Source: a virus
IMG/VR virus record: IMGVR_UViG_3300009593_000164
Span: 1-20,325 of that record
Length of the DNA: 20,325 bases
Direction: 5' to 3' (one strand)
The first letter of the stretch is position 1; each line of letters starts with the position of its first letter. Below, piece after piece: positions 1-7,972 of this stretch. The position numbers were made by a program, and so were the translations under genes. The notes under the pieces were generated by a model. That model made no database searches, was not told where the DNA came from, and saw only the letters and a program-made list of their open reading frames with translations.

Positions 1-1
1 A

Positions 2-1123
2 TTCTTTAAAGAACATCCAGTACCTGTTCCTGATGTCAATTTCTTTGGTTTAGGTGCTAGATACCTGGCAACTAAAATAGCAGAGGGATTAAAAATAAAA
101 GAGTTTCTTAAAGATGTTGGATATGTTAGTAGTGATGGTGAAGTTGAGAAGTTCCCAAATATACTTCAGTTATATAATCCTTTCTCATTCATACCCTTAT
201 TGTTAAAATCATTCTTCCCACCAGCAAAGAATCCACCTCCGGAGAGTGATTCAGGAGGATTTAATTTTGGTAAATTCTTCTTTGGTGAGGATGCAGACAC
301 AGCAGGTGGCGATTCATCTAATGGATCGAAAACACCAACACCACCGGTTGGACCAACACCACCGGTTGGTACTGCAAGTAGTGCTGCAGCAAAAGCGACC
401 CATGCGATGACAGGCGAGCAAGGACAGAGAGACTTCGCTAATGCCATCTATAAGGCAGCTGTTGCTGCTGGTGCAAAGCATCCCGGAGTTGCTGCTGCCA
501 TTGCTTCATTTGAAACAGGATGGGGTAAATATGAGAAGGGAAATAATCCTTTTAATATGAAAGGTCTGGATGGCAACTTCCTAGATTTTGCAACGAGAGA
601 GGATTCTGTCAAAAAGTTTGTCAGAGATTGGGATAAAAATCATAGCGGTTATAGGAACTTGGAATCATTTGAAGATCCTAATGAGGCATTCGCTGCTATT
701 GTAAATGCATATGCACCAGCATCTGACAACAACAACCCTGAAAGATACAAGCAGTTTGTTGCTGACTTCCTTAAAGGTAAGATGTATTTGAAGAATGCTC
801 CTGTAATGGATACGGGTGGTAAGATTGGAAAGGGTATGTTTATGAACCTGGGCAGACCTGAATTTGTTATTGATGCAGACTCTACGAGAGCAATGGAAGA
901 TAATTTCCCTGGATTCTTAGATGCTCTGAACAAAGCAGATTATAATGGAGCACTTGCTGTCTTAAGAAACTATGCAAATTATGAAACTGGTGGAGTTCAA
1001 TTCATACCTATTCCAATGCCAGTAAAATCTGAAAGACCTGAAGTAAATATGTCTGGTGGTATGTTTGGCGCAGCATTTAATGCTGCCAATGATTGGAGTC
1101 AAATACTTTATGCAAACGGTTAA
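2..1123 (+). CDS. Tail-associated protein with glucosaminidase-like domain (3' part, 5' end outside window)
   Basis: The frame is open from base 2, so the gene begins upstream; 373 codons are visible. After about 70 residues of unrecognised sequence comes a Pro/Gly-rich linker with a tandem PTPPVG repeat. Visible residues ~136-256 then resemble the Glucosaminidase (Flg_hydro/endo-beta-N-acetylglucosaminidase) fold: an Ala-rich helix, the signature FETGWGK with candidate catalytic Glu171 (codon 512-514), then NPFNMKG and an FxDPxEAFAAIxNAYA segment. In tailed phages this domain cleaves peptidoglycan during injection. The C-terminal part (GGKIGKGMFMNLGRPEFVID) resembles the Gly-rich ending of some tape-measure proteins, so this could be the end of a tape measure or a separate hub-bound hydrolase. 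A gp27-like and a gp5-like gene follow, which supports a tail-tip role. The enzymatic fold is moderately sure; the identity of the whole protein is not. Confidence 0.6.
   Translation, partial: FFKEHPVPVPDVNFFGLGARYLATKIAEGLKIKEFLKDVGYVSSDGEVEKFPNILQLYNPFSFIPLLLKSFFPPAKNPPPESDSGGFNFGKFFFGEDADTAGGDSSNGSKTPTPPVGPTPPVGTASSAAAKATHAMTGEQGQRDFANAIYKAAVAAGAKHPGVAAAIASFETGWGKYEKGNNPFNMKGLDGNFLDFATREDSVKKFVRDWDKNHSGYRNLESFEDPNEAFAAIVNAYAPASDNNNPERYKQFVADFLKGKMYLKNAPVMDTGGKIGKGMFMNLGRPEFVIDADSTRAMEDNFPGFLDALNKADYNGALAVLRNYANYETGGVQFIPIPMPVKSERPEVNMSGGMFGAAFNAANDWSQILYANG
334..369 (+). repeat. Perfect 18-bp tandem duplication in linker
   Basis: ACCAACACCACCGGTTGG occurs twice in direct succession (334-351 and 352-369). 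It encodes two copies of a PTPPVG-type hexapeptide in the linker before the glucosaminidase-like domain. The copies are identical at the nucleotide level, which suggests a recent slippage duplication that changes linker length. Confidence 0.9.
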
Positions 1124-1127
1124 ATAG
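1120..1127 (+). promoter_or_regulatory. Weak TAAATA-type late-promoter match
   Basis: TTAAATAG overlaps the stop codon of the preceding gene and lies about 20 bases before the start at 1147. It shares the TAAATA core with the other late-promoter candidates here but lacks the fuller NATAAATA match. Low confidence. Confidence 0.2.
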
Positions 1128-1146
1128 AAGTAAGAGGTAATATTAA

Positions 1147-2490
1147 ATGTCAGATACTCCAATACTATCAAAACAAGCAGAACCAGCATCCATTAATAAG
1201 TTAGTAATTTTTTCAAACAAAGACAAGGAAAAACAAACTGACATTGCAAATGGAATTGTATCATTTAAATACTTTGAAAGTATTCTTCAAGATTCTATTA
1301 GAGCGATAGTAATTTTTGCTGATACTGGAAATTCTGTGGACAATAAAACTGCATTAGAAGGTTTGCCAATCGTTGGGACTGAAAATGTAGAATTGGAAAT
1401 AGTGGATAATAATAATCAGAAATTGAAATTAAAATTATATGTAAACCAAGTAAATCTTATTAGTAATTCTTCTACAAAATCATTAATTCAACTTGACTTG
1501 GTATCTAAAGAATATATTCTCAATGAAAAGGTAAGATTGAGTAATAGATTTGATGGTAGAATATCTGATCACGTTACGAAAATATTGAGTAATGGTAATA
1601 GAAATGGATTAGAGACAACAAAGAAAATAGATATAGAAGAAACATCAAACAACTATAATTTTTTTGGTAACAATAAGAAACCATACTATACAATCAATTG
1701 GTTGTGTAAGATGTCTGTATCTGCTAAAAATCAAAAGAGTGGAGAGAGTGCTGGATATTTTTTCTACGAGACTGCTGAAGGATTTAAATTTAAATCAATT
1801 GACGGATTGTTAGCACAGAAGCAAAAGAAATCAATTATGTTTAATGATTCATCAGATAGAGAAAGTATTCCCATAGGTTATGATATAAAAGCTCTTGGGT
1901 TTGAAAAGGATAATAATATAAACGTTAAAAGAAAATTGGAGATGGGTGCGTTTGCTACAAGAACAGTTACATTTGATCCATTTAGTTGTTACTATGAAGT
2001 TTTAAATTCTGATGCTAAAGATACAGAAGAGTATCTAAAATTGGGTGGTAAAGAGTTGCCAACATTTAATCCAGAGTTTGATGCATCTGATCCAAAGAAA
2101 GAGTTTTCTAGAACTACTTACTATCTTTTAGATACTGGAACGTTACCATCCGGATCGACTCAACAACAAATAGAAAAGTCAGCAGAAGAAAACAAAAAGA
2201 TCAAAAAGGTTATCAGCCAGTCAATAATGAGATATAATCAATTGTATTCTTCTATGGTTACTGTGACCACAGCAGCAGACCTTTCCCTACATGCTGGTGA
2301 TGCTATCTTTGTAGATTCTCCCGAACTTGCGAGCGATACAAAGAATGATGATGTTGATAAGAAGAGTGGGGGTCTATATATTATATCTGACATATGTCAT
2401 CACTACACTACAGAAGGAACATTCACCCAATTGAAAATAGTTAGAGATTCAATGGGTAGAAAAGGAAACCACACTACTAATCGGTTTTAA
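1147..2490 (+). CDS. Baseplate hub protein, gp27-like (candidate)
   Basis: Encodes 447 residues. AGAGG at 1133-1137, nine bases before ATG 1147, supports this start. The C-terminus (residues ~381-440) has the arrangement LHAGDAIFVDSPEL followed by GGLYIISDICHHYTTEGTF and a TQLKIVRDSMGR end. This resembles hub proteins of the gp27/gpD/gp44 type, whose last beta-barrel carries a 'property of the path/limit' loop and a final strand ending in variable charged residues. The N-terminal third (residues ~15-120) reads as beta-rich strands, as expected of the first barrel. Length is near T4 gp27 (391 residues). Such proteins form the trimeric ring that carries the gp5 spike, and a gp5-like gene lies just downstream, separated only by the CP12-like gene. 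The assignment relies on fold-like pattern and gene order; sequence identity to T4 gp27 is not evident by eye. Confidence 0.55.
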   Translation: MSDTPILSKQAEPASINKLVIFSNKDKEKQTDIANGIVSFKYFESILQDSIRAIVIFADTGNSVDNKTALEGLPIVGTENVELEIVDNNNQKLKLKLYVNQVNLISNSSTKSLIQLDLVSKEYILNEKVRLSNRFDGRISDHVTKILSNGNRNGLETTKKIDIEETSNNYNFFGNNKKPYYTINWLCKMSVSAKNQKSGESAGYFFYETAEGFKFKSIDGLLAQKQKKSIMFNDSSDRESIPIGYDIKALGFEKDNNINVKRKLEMGAFATRTVTFDPFSCYYEVLNSDAKDTEEYLKLGGKELPTFNPEFDASDPKKEFSRTTYYLLDTGTLPSGSTQQQIEKSAEENKKIKKVISQSIMRYNQLYSSMVTVTTAADLSLHAGDAIFVDSPELASDTKNDDVDKKSGGLYIISDICHHYTTEGTFTQLKIVRDSMGRKGNHTTNRF

Positions 2491-2495
2491 GTATT

Positions 2496-2714
2496 ATGAG
2501 CGATAAATCAATTCAACAACATATCAACGATGATAAGGATCTTCTAGAGAATCCTACACTCTCTCCACAGATGCGTCGTCATACGGAGGATGAACTTGAT
2601 CATCTGGAAAAATATCAAGCAGCACACCCCGACGACGATCATGATCCAACTGCATTTGAAATGTATTGTGATGAAAACCCAGAAGCAGACGAATGCAGGA
2701 TTTATGAGGACTGA
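2496..2714 (+). CDS. cp12: CP12-like Calvin-cycle inhibitor (auxiliary metabolic gene)
   Basis: Encodes 72 residues. The last 16 residues, YCDENPEADECRIYED, match the C-terminal signature of cyanobacterial CP12 (compare YCDDNPDAAECLIYDD as I recall it for Synechococcus). They include the Cys58-X8-Cys67 pair that forms the redox-active loop inserting into the GAPDH active site. CP12 is a small, largely disordered protein that links GAPDH and phosphoribulokinase into an inactive complex; phage copies are thought to turn down carbon fixation and favour the pentose phosphate pathway. The central AWDxVEELQAEAAHQ helix is only faintly kept (ELDHLEKYQAAHPDD), and there is no N-terminal Cys. The charged N-terminal half is unlike host CP12. 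It starts six bases after the hub gene, without an obvious ribosome-binding site, and its TGA overlaps the gp5 start by one base. Confidence 0.8.
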   Translation: MSDKSIQQHINDDKDLLENPTLSPQMRRHTEDELDHLEKYQAAHPDDDHDPTAFEMYCDENPEADECRIYED

Positions 2715-4567
2715 TGGAAGCAGGAGCACTATTTAATCCAGGATTTCTAGGAGGATCTTTCCTATGGTGGGTTGGTCAGGTTGCTGATCAATCAGTATGG
2801 AAGGAGAATGTAAAGGATAATAAACACAAAGGATCTGGTGAAATCCCTGGTTGGGGATACAGATATAAGGTGAGAATTATTGGTATTCATGATCAGGGTG
2901 AAGCAACAATACCCTCTGATCAACTGCCTTGGGCACAGGTAATGTATCCTGTTACTGCTGGTGGCGGGCAGGGTGCTTCTTACCAAACTCCAGGTATCAA
3001 ACAAGGTAACTTTGTGTTTGGATTCTTTCTTGATGGACAGGACCAACAAGTTCCTGTCATCATGGGAGTTCTTGGTGCTAATGCACAGATTCCAAAGTCA
3101 ACTCAGACAGGAACAACAGGAGGTCAGAACTTCACTTCACAAAGTGGACGTGCAGACACAGTTTCTGATAATGATCTGGTGACCGAGAGACCATCTGGAA
3201 CAACCACGGCAGGTCAACCTACGGGAGGAGATGATCCTAATAATCCACCAACACCAGATGTTGCACCAACCAAAGAGAGTCCTACTGATCCACATCAGGA
3301 GACAGTAGCAGATAAAACAAAAGATACCGTACTAAAGAAAAAGCGCCCTATATGGTGTACGGATCCGAAACAAACCTCTCCAATGAAAGGTATTCAAACC
3401 ATCATTGCAGATATACAGGAGCAAATTCAATTAAAGCAAGAAAGTCTTCAAGGGTATGTAAATGCGGTTCAGAAACCTATTAATATAGTTAATGGTTTAA
3501 TCAACCAGATCAATGATATTGATGCTCTCATTAGGAGTGCATCATGTGAGATTGCAAAGTTTTTAAGAGCTTTGATTGGTTTAGTTCAGGACTTTGTTAC
3601 TGACTTATTCACCAGAGTATTACAACCGATCTTTAAAATTGCTCCACCAACAATCAAAATTGAAATCCTTGATAAACTAGTCAAGGGACTGGAACTAATT
3701 GAATGTCTCTTTAATAAGATTGGACTTTCGTTATGCGACTCTGCTGAGAAATCTATTAGAGGTTCTTTTGCAAGAAGATCAGCAGGTCGTCCAGCACCAG
3801 CATCAGTTCAACCATTCTTGACTGATCAGTATAAAGACATTCCTTGGTTTGCTGATGTTGGAGATGGTAGATATAATCCAACACCAATGTGTTATGTTGA
3901 GGAATTAGTTGGTGAAATTATCGGGGAGAATATAAATGATATTATCAATGTGTTTGATGCTGCTACTTTACCTATCGTCAGACAGATTGAATCTAGTTTG
4001 GATGATGTTGGATCTTTAGGAGCATCAGCATCTGGTTCGTCAGGCACTAGACCTAGAGATCCTTTACTTCCAAACATTCCAAACCTTCCTGCCATCCCAA
4101 GTTTTGGTGGTCTTGGTGCTCTTGGTGGAGCAGGATTCGATATTGGATCTGCACTTGGTTTCATTAGTGCAATTGCTGGTATCTTTGCTTGTGATCTGTC
4201 ACTGATCTGCTCTCCAAATGAATATCACACTTTACAAGAGGGTGGAAACGCAACACCATCAGAGGATGAACCAAGTAATGTTGAAGTTGCACGAGTAGCA
4301 CAGAAGACTGCAGAAAATCCTCCAAGTGCAACTAATGATGGTCTAGATAATTTAAGTACAGAACAATTGAGAGGTAGATTAGATCCAACTGTCACTGGTG
4401 CTTCTAATCCAGCAGTATTCCAAGCTGCATCACAGGCAAGACAATCTGCAAGAGCAGAGGGTGTTAGTTCGGAAGAAGTTGAAAGAAGAGTTTTAGTAGC
4501 AACAGTTAGAGCATCTAAAGGATCACAACCTGTTACCACACCATCTCCTAAGTACGATACGCCATGA
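2714..4567 (+). CDS. 5: gp5-like baseplate hub/spike protein (OB-fold, no lysozyme domain seen)
   Basis: Encodes 617 residues. Residues ~44-125 have the gp5/VgrG OB-fold pattern: GWGYRYKVRIIGIHD, LPWAQVMYPVTAG, then GNFVFGFFLDGQDQQVPVIMG. This is the domain that docks the spike trimer on the hub ring. It is followed by a Thr/Pro/Gln/Asp-rich linker (~130-215), a long helical region (~225-350) with several Cys, and a Gly/Ser/Pro-rich stretch (~440-490). T4 gp5 carries a lysozyme after the OB fold; I see no such domain here, and no long C-terminal beta-helix of octad repeats. The start ATG 2714 overlaps the upstream TGA by one base, with TGAGGA just upstream, which suggests translational coupling. 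The hydrolase in the first gene and the beta-helical protein at 5829 may supply the missing parts. Confidence 0.75.
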   Translation: MEAGALFNPGFLGGSFLWWVGQVADQSVWKENVKDNKHKGSGEIPGWGYRYKVRIIGIHDQGEATIPSDQLPWAQVMYPVTAGGGQGASYQTPGIKQGNFVFGFFLDGQDQQVPVIMGVLGANAQIPKSTQTGTTGGQNFTSQSGRADTVSDNDLVTERPSGTTTAGQPTGGDDPNNPPTPDVAPTKESPTDPHQETVADKTKDTVLKKKRPIWCTDPKQTSPMKGIQTIIADIQEQIQLKQESLQGYVNAVQKPINIVNGLINQINDIDALIRSASCEIAKFLRALIGLVQDFVTDLFTRVLQPIFKIAPPTIKIEILDKLVKGLELIECLFNKIGLSLCDSAEKSIRGSFARRSAGRPAPASVQPFLTDQYKDIPWFADVGDGRYNPTPMCYVEELVGEIIGENINDIINVFDAATLPIVRQIESSLDDVGSLGASASGSSGTRPRDPLLPNIPNLPAIPSFGGLGALGGAGFDIGSALGFISAIAGIFACDLSLICSPNEYHTLQEGGNATPSEDEPSNVEVARVAQKTAENPPSATNDGLDNLSTEQLRGRLDPTVTGASNPAVFQAASQARQSARAEGVSSEEVERRVLVATVRASKGSQPVTTPSPKYDTP

Positions 4568-5802
4568 ATATAATACCTCCATCTATAGACCTAGTAAAAG
4601 TAGGATATATTAGTAAGACTGATGGATATATTCCTGGTCTCACAATAGATGAAGCAAACGAGCACGAGAAGTCATATCCAGGCACAACATATATCTTTGT
4701 TGACGCTGATGCAAATATTAGATATCTAACAATAGAGCAAGTCAAACAATTGACAACTGCCAGTTTAGAAAGAACCCCTATTTGTAATACTGGTCCAAGA
4801 CCATGTGGTCCACCGAGTATTGTATTTTTTGGGGGTGGAGGTGTTGGTGCTGAAGCAAATCCAGTTGTAGATAGAAATGGAAATTTACTTGCAATTGATA
4901 TAATTTCTCCTGGATATGGATACAGAACTCCGCCAACCATTCGAGTCATAGATCCCTGTGACAATGGTAGCGGTGCTGTTTTAAGCTCAAGAATAAAAAA
5001 TGGTCGAGTTACAGACGTAATTGTTATTGATAGTGGTAGAGGTTATTTACCACCAGGACAGACAGTTCCTCAATATCCTGCTAGGATTTGCCTTAAAGAA
5101 ATACTTGTAATAAATCCAGGTTTGAACTATAATTGTGGAGTAGATGAATTAGTTGTAACACCTAGTAATGGTGCAAAATTATCATATAGTTGTGATTCTT
5201 TTGGAAGAATAAGATCTGTCACTATTGTAAGTGGTGGATGTTATTCAGAGATGCCGACTATTACAATGAAAAGTAATACAGGTGTCAATGCATCATTTGT
5301 TCCTCTCTTTAGTGTTACTCCAGATCCAAGTGTACCGGAGGAAATACCAGCAACAGGTGTCGTTAGGGTTTATGATTTAGTTGGACTTACTCTTCAGGGA
5401 TATGTTGATGGTACAGAGTATTATGGAAACACTTTCATTGAGGGTGGAGTAGCGTATGCTGGAACTAGAAACACTGGTGTGATAGTTTATGAAACGAGAG
5501 CACAAAGTATTGGTGCAGCACCAGTTGAACTACGAACACTACCAGGAACTGATATCACCAATACTTTTGCTAATCCGGAAAGTCTTGGAACCTTACAACA
5601 AAGTGAAACCTCTTCATATGAAACAGAATCAGAAACACGACAAACCTATGTTGCACCACAACCATTAAGTCAAGATACTGTACCGATAGAAACTCCTCAA
5701 GTGGTAGAGAATCCAACAACCTATGATCAGGTAGAAAATGCCCGTCGACAACGTGTTGGTTGGAGAAGAAGGTGGGTATTACCAAGTGACCCAAATTACT
5801 AA
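4564..5802 (+). CDS. Virion structural protein with GxGY repeats
   Basis: Encodes 412 residues and starts in an ATGA overlap with the gp5-like gene, so it is probably translationally coupled to it. Residues ~107-240 carry about four degenerate repeats of the form I-x-PGYGY-x-PP-x-I, then a Gly/Ala turn, NGRVTDVIVIDSGRGY, and so on. These GxGY beta repeats are common in phage appendage and tail proteins, and a similar module occurs in the 1958-residue fibre at ~13020-13320. The repeat region is unusually rich in Cys for a virion protein (several CG/CN pairs). The last ~90 residues are Gln/Thr/Pro-rich and probably disordered, ending in a basic RRQRVGWRRR segment. Position beside the hub suggests a baseplate or tail-tip part; the exact role is unknown. 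Confidence 0.6.
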   Translation: MNIIPPSIDLVKVGYISKTDGYIPGLTIDEANEHEKSYPGTTYIFVDADANIRYLTIEQVKQLTTASLERTPICNTGPRPCGPPSIVFFGGGGVGAEANPVVDRNGNLLAIDIISPGYGYRTPPTIRVIDPCDNGSGAVLSSRIKNGRVTDVIVIDSGRGYLPPGQTVPQYPARICLKEILVINPGLNYNCGVDELVVTPSNGAKLSYSCDSFGRIRSVTIVSGGCYSEMPTITMKSNTGVNASFVPLFSVTPDPSVPEEIPATGVVRVYDLVGLTLQGYVDGTEYYGNTFIEGGVAYAGTRNTGVIVYETRAQSIGAAPVELRTLPGTDITNTFANPESLGTLQQSETSSYETESETRQTYVAPQPLSQDTVPIETPQVVENPTTYDQVENARRQRVGWRRRWVLPSDPNY

Positions 5803-5808
5803 TAAATA
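5801..5808 (+). promoter_or_regulatory. Late-promoter match AATAAATA
   Basis: AATAAATA directly follows the stop of the preceding gene and lies 20 bases before ATG 5829. It fits the NATAAATA/TATAAATA late promoter of T4-like phages, recognised by the gp55-type sigma factor. It would start a new late transcript for the 5829-8733 genes. Confidence 0.5.
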
Positions 5809-5828
5809 TTAAAACCAACCCCTAAGTT

Positions 5829-6374
5829 ATGGCAGAAAAGAGAAATTTTTGGACGCAAGTATGGAGTGCCATGAATGGTGCTATGATTTTTGGTGGGTTG
5901 AGTCCCAAGGGTGATGTCACATCAAGTTGTGAACTAAAAGCACTTGATGGTAGACATTTCTTTGATATGACTGAGGATGGTGTTCGTAAAGGGTGGACAA
6001 CTTGTAACACCCCTGGAGCATTTCAAGTTAGTGCTGGTGAAGACTTAGATAAAGATCAACATGCTGTTTTTATTAATGCAGAAAATGGTGATGTCATTAT
6101 CAGAGCAAGAAATGGAAAGTTAAAGTTAGAAGGTCTTGATGTACAGATATCTGCTACAGGAGCAGGAAGAGAGGGATTTGCAGAGATTACTGCAAATGAA
6201 GATATCAAGGTTACTGGTAAGAACATAACTATAAACCCTAGAAACTCACTCAAGTTAGTGACTAGTGGTATACTTACTCTAGATGGTAAGTTGGGAATTC
6301 AAATTCTAGGATCTATGTGTCATGGATCCTCATCTTCTACAAACAGCAGAAAGAAACCAGGACAAATAAAATAA
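5829..6374 (+). CDS. Beta-helical needle-like structural protein (VgrG/gp5 C-terminal type)
   Basis: Encodes 181 residues. Residues ~75-160 show alternating short strands such as AVFINAENGDVIIRARNG, KLKLEGLDVQISATG, GFAEITANEDIKVTG and KNITINPRNSLKLVTSG. This is the strand-turn pattern of VgrG/gp5-type triple-stranded beta-helices that form the membrane-piercing needle. The N-terminus (MAEKRNFWTQVWSAMNGAMI) is amphipathic, and a Ser-rich basic tail follows the helix. No Shine-Dalgarno sequence is evident before ATG 5829; a late-promoter match lies just upstream. By position and pattern it could be the separate needle part of the hub spike. That function is inference; the beta-helix reading is moderately sure. 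Confidence 0.5.
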   Translation: MAEKRNFWTQVWSAMNGAMIFGGLSPKGDVTSSCELKALDGRHFFDMTEDGVRKGWTTCNTPGAFQVSAGEDLDKDQHAVFINAENGDVIIRARNGKLKLEGLDVQISATGAGREGFAEITANEDIKVTGKNITINPRNSLKLVTSGILTLDGKLGIQILGSMCHGSSSSTNSRKKPGQIK

Positions 6375-6383
6375 GGAGACGAT

Positions 6384-7178
6384 ATGGCATTTCAATTTGA
6401 CGAAGAACACATTTATGACGGACACCATCTCGTTTGTCCGGAGGGTAAAATTCCTATTGCACTTGGAGTTGCCGCAACAAAAATTAAACATAGTGCGTAT
6501 GTTTCAGGTCTGGCATTGTATGGTGCTGACAAGAAGTTCCCGACTCCTTATGCTACGGTGATGATTACACCACCTGCACATAGTGGATTGCCATGTGTGG
6601 TTCCTGGAGCAACAGCCTATGGTCCTCCTAGTAATCCATTTTCATTGGCAGTTACTGGTTCTTCTGCCTTTCTTGGTAACATTGAGACTACCAAAGATGT
6701 AATTGTTGGAAGACATTTGGGTGCTCAGGGCGATGTGATTTCTAATTGCGGAGCTCATGTTCTTTCTGCAAAGAAGAACTTTGATATCCCACACCCAACA
6801 AAAGAGGGATGGAGACTTCGCCATACATGTCCTGAAGGACCCTCAAATGATGTCTACTTTAGAGGTAGGATTACAAATAAAAACAAGATCTATTTACCCA
6901 AGTATTGGGAGGAACTTGTTGATCCAACTACAATTACAGTCAATTTAACACCGATTGGTGCTCATCAAAATGTGATTGTAAAAAGAATTGGTGAAAATGT
7001 AGTTCACCTCCAAGCAAATGGTGGATTACCTATCAATTGCTTCTTTCATGTATTTGCAACTCGTGCAGATGGTGAGAGACTTATTCCAGAATATGAGGGA
7101 GAATCGCCTGCAGACTATCCGGGAAATAATGAAGAGTATTCTATTTCTGGATACCACTATGACATTAAGGAGAATTAA
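6384..7178 (+). CDS. Virion structural protein, paralogue A
   Basis: Encodes 264 residues. AAGGAG at 6373-6378, five bases before ATG 6384, fixes the start and overlaps the upstream stop. The C-terminal half (residues ~130-250) is a conserved block seen in marine phage structural proteins: KKNFDIPHPTKEGWRLRHTC, EGPxNDVYFRGR, LPKYWEELVDPTTITVNLTP and a final YEGESPADYPGNN. The same block recurs in the next gene. The N-terminal half differs and starts with a His-rich segment. No enzyme motif is seen. The neighbourhood suggests a tail, baseplate or short-fibre component; I do not know its T4 equivalent, if any. Confidence 0.6.
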   Translation: MAFQFDEEHIYDGHHLVCPEGKIPIALGVAATKIKHSAYVSGLALYGADKKFPTPYATVMITPPAHSGLPCVVPGATAYGPPSNPFSLAVTGSSAFLGNIETTKDVIVGRHLGAQGDVISNCGAHVLSAKKNFDIPHPTKEGWRLRHTCPEGPSNDVYFRGRITNKNKIYLPKYWEELVDPTTITVNLTPIGAHQNVIVKRIGENVVHLQANGGLPINCFFHVFATRADGERLIPEYEGESPADYPGNNEEYSISGYHYDIKEN

Positions 7179-7180
7179 TT

Positions 7181-7972
7181 ATGGCAGAACAAAATCTAGC
7201 ATTTGTACCAGAGTTTGATAGTAATGATTGTAGTGATAAAGGAATTACTGGACCATTTTCAACAAAATTTGACTACATTTTAAAGTCAACAACGGGTGGA
7301 AAAACTTATCCAACAACAGCTTCTGCAGGAAGTATGACATTTGATGTTTGTCGTCCATATATCCATTACAATGTTAATGTAGGAAATCTTAAAATAGAAC
7401 AAAACATTACTCATGTTGTCAACATCAACTCATCTGGGAACATAACTCTAGCAGGGACAGGAAATTTTGGCGGTAATGTGACCGCACCACTTTTTATTGG
7501 CAATCTTCAAGGAGTTGCTAGCGGAAATAAAGTATCATTTGATATCAAACACCCTAAAGAAAAGGGAAAAAGAATTCGTCACATTGTTGCTGAAGGTCCA
7601 GAACCAGGTATTTACATTAGAGGGAGACTGAAAGATAGTAATATAATCCCGCTACCAGATTACTGGGATGGACTGGTTGATAAGGAATCAATCACAGTAA
7701 CTCTAACTCAGATTGGATATTCCCAGGACCTCATTGTTGAGGAAAATATTGAATGGGGTAAAACAATCTATGTCAAATCAGGCAATGGTGCAAACATCAA
7801 TTGTTACTATGAAGTATGGGCTGCTCGCTGGTTAGATAGAGACAACCATGATGATAAATTACATGTGGTTTATGAAGGAGAGTCTTATGATGACTATCCA
7901 GGAAATAATGATGTGTTTTGGAAGTTGAATGAAACTCAACCACAATTTAGTGTTAGTGGAGGATTTCAATGA
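7181..7972 (+). CDS. Virion structural protein, paralogue B
   Basis: Encodes 263 residues, starting two bases after the stop of paralogue A with AAGGAGAA at 7167-7174 as ribosome-binding site. Residues ~117-245 match the upstream protein block by block: VSFDIKHPKEKGKRIRHIV, EGPEPGIYIRGR, LPDYWDGLVDKESITVTLTQ and YEGESYDDYPGNN. The N-terminal ~115 residues are unrelated to paralogue A, with a short beta region (NITHVVNINSSGNITLAG) typical of fibre shafts. The pair probably arose by duplication of the C-terminal domain with exchange of the N-terminal part. Structural role likely, exact role unknown. Confidence 0.6.
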   Translation: MAEQNLAFVPEFDSNDCSDKGITGPFSTKFDYILKSTTGGKTYPTTASAGSMTFDVCRPYIHYNVNVGNLKIEQNITHVVNINSSGNITLAGTGNFGGNVTAPLFIGNLQGVASGNKVSFDIKHPKEKGKRIRHIVAEGPEPGIYIRGRLKDSNIIPLPDYWDGLVDKESITVTLTQIGYSQDLIVEENIEWGKTIYVKSGNGANINCYYEVWAARWLDRDNHDDKLHVVYEGESYDDYPGNNDVFWKLNETQPQFSVSGGFQ

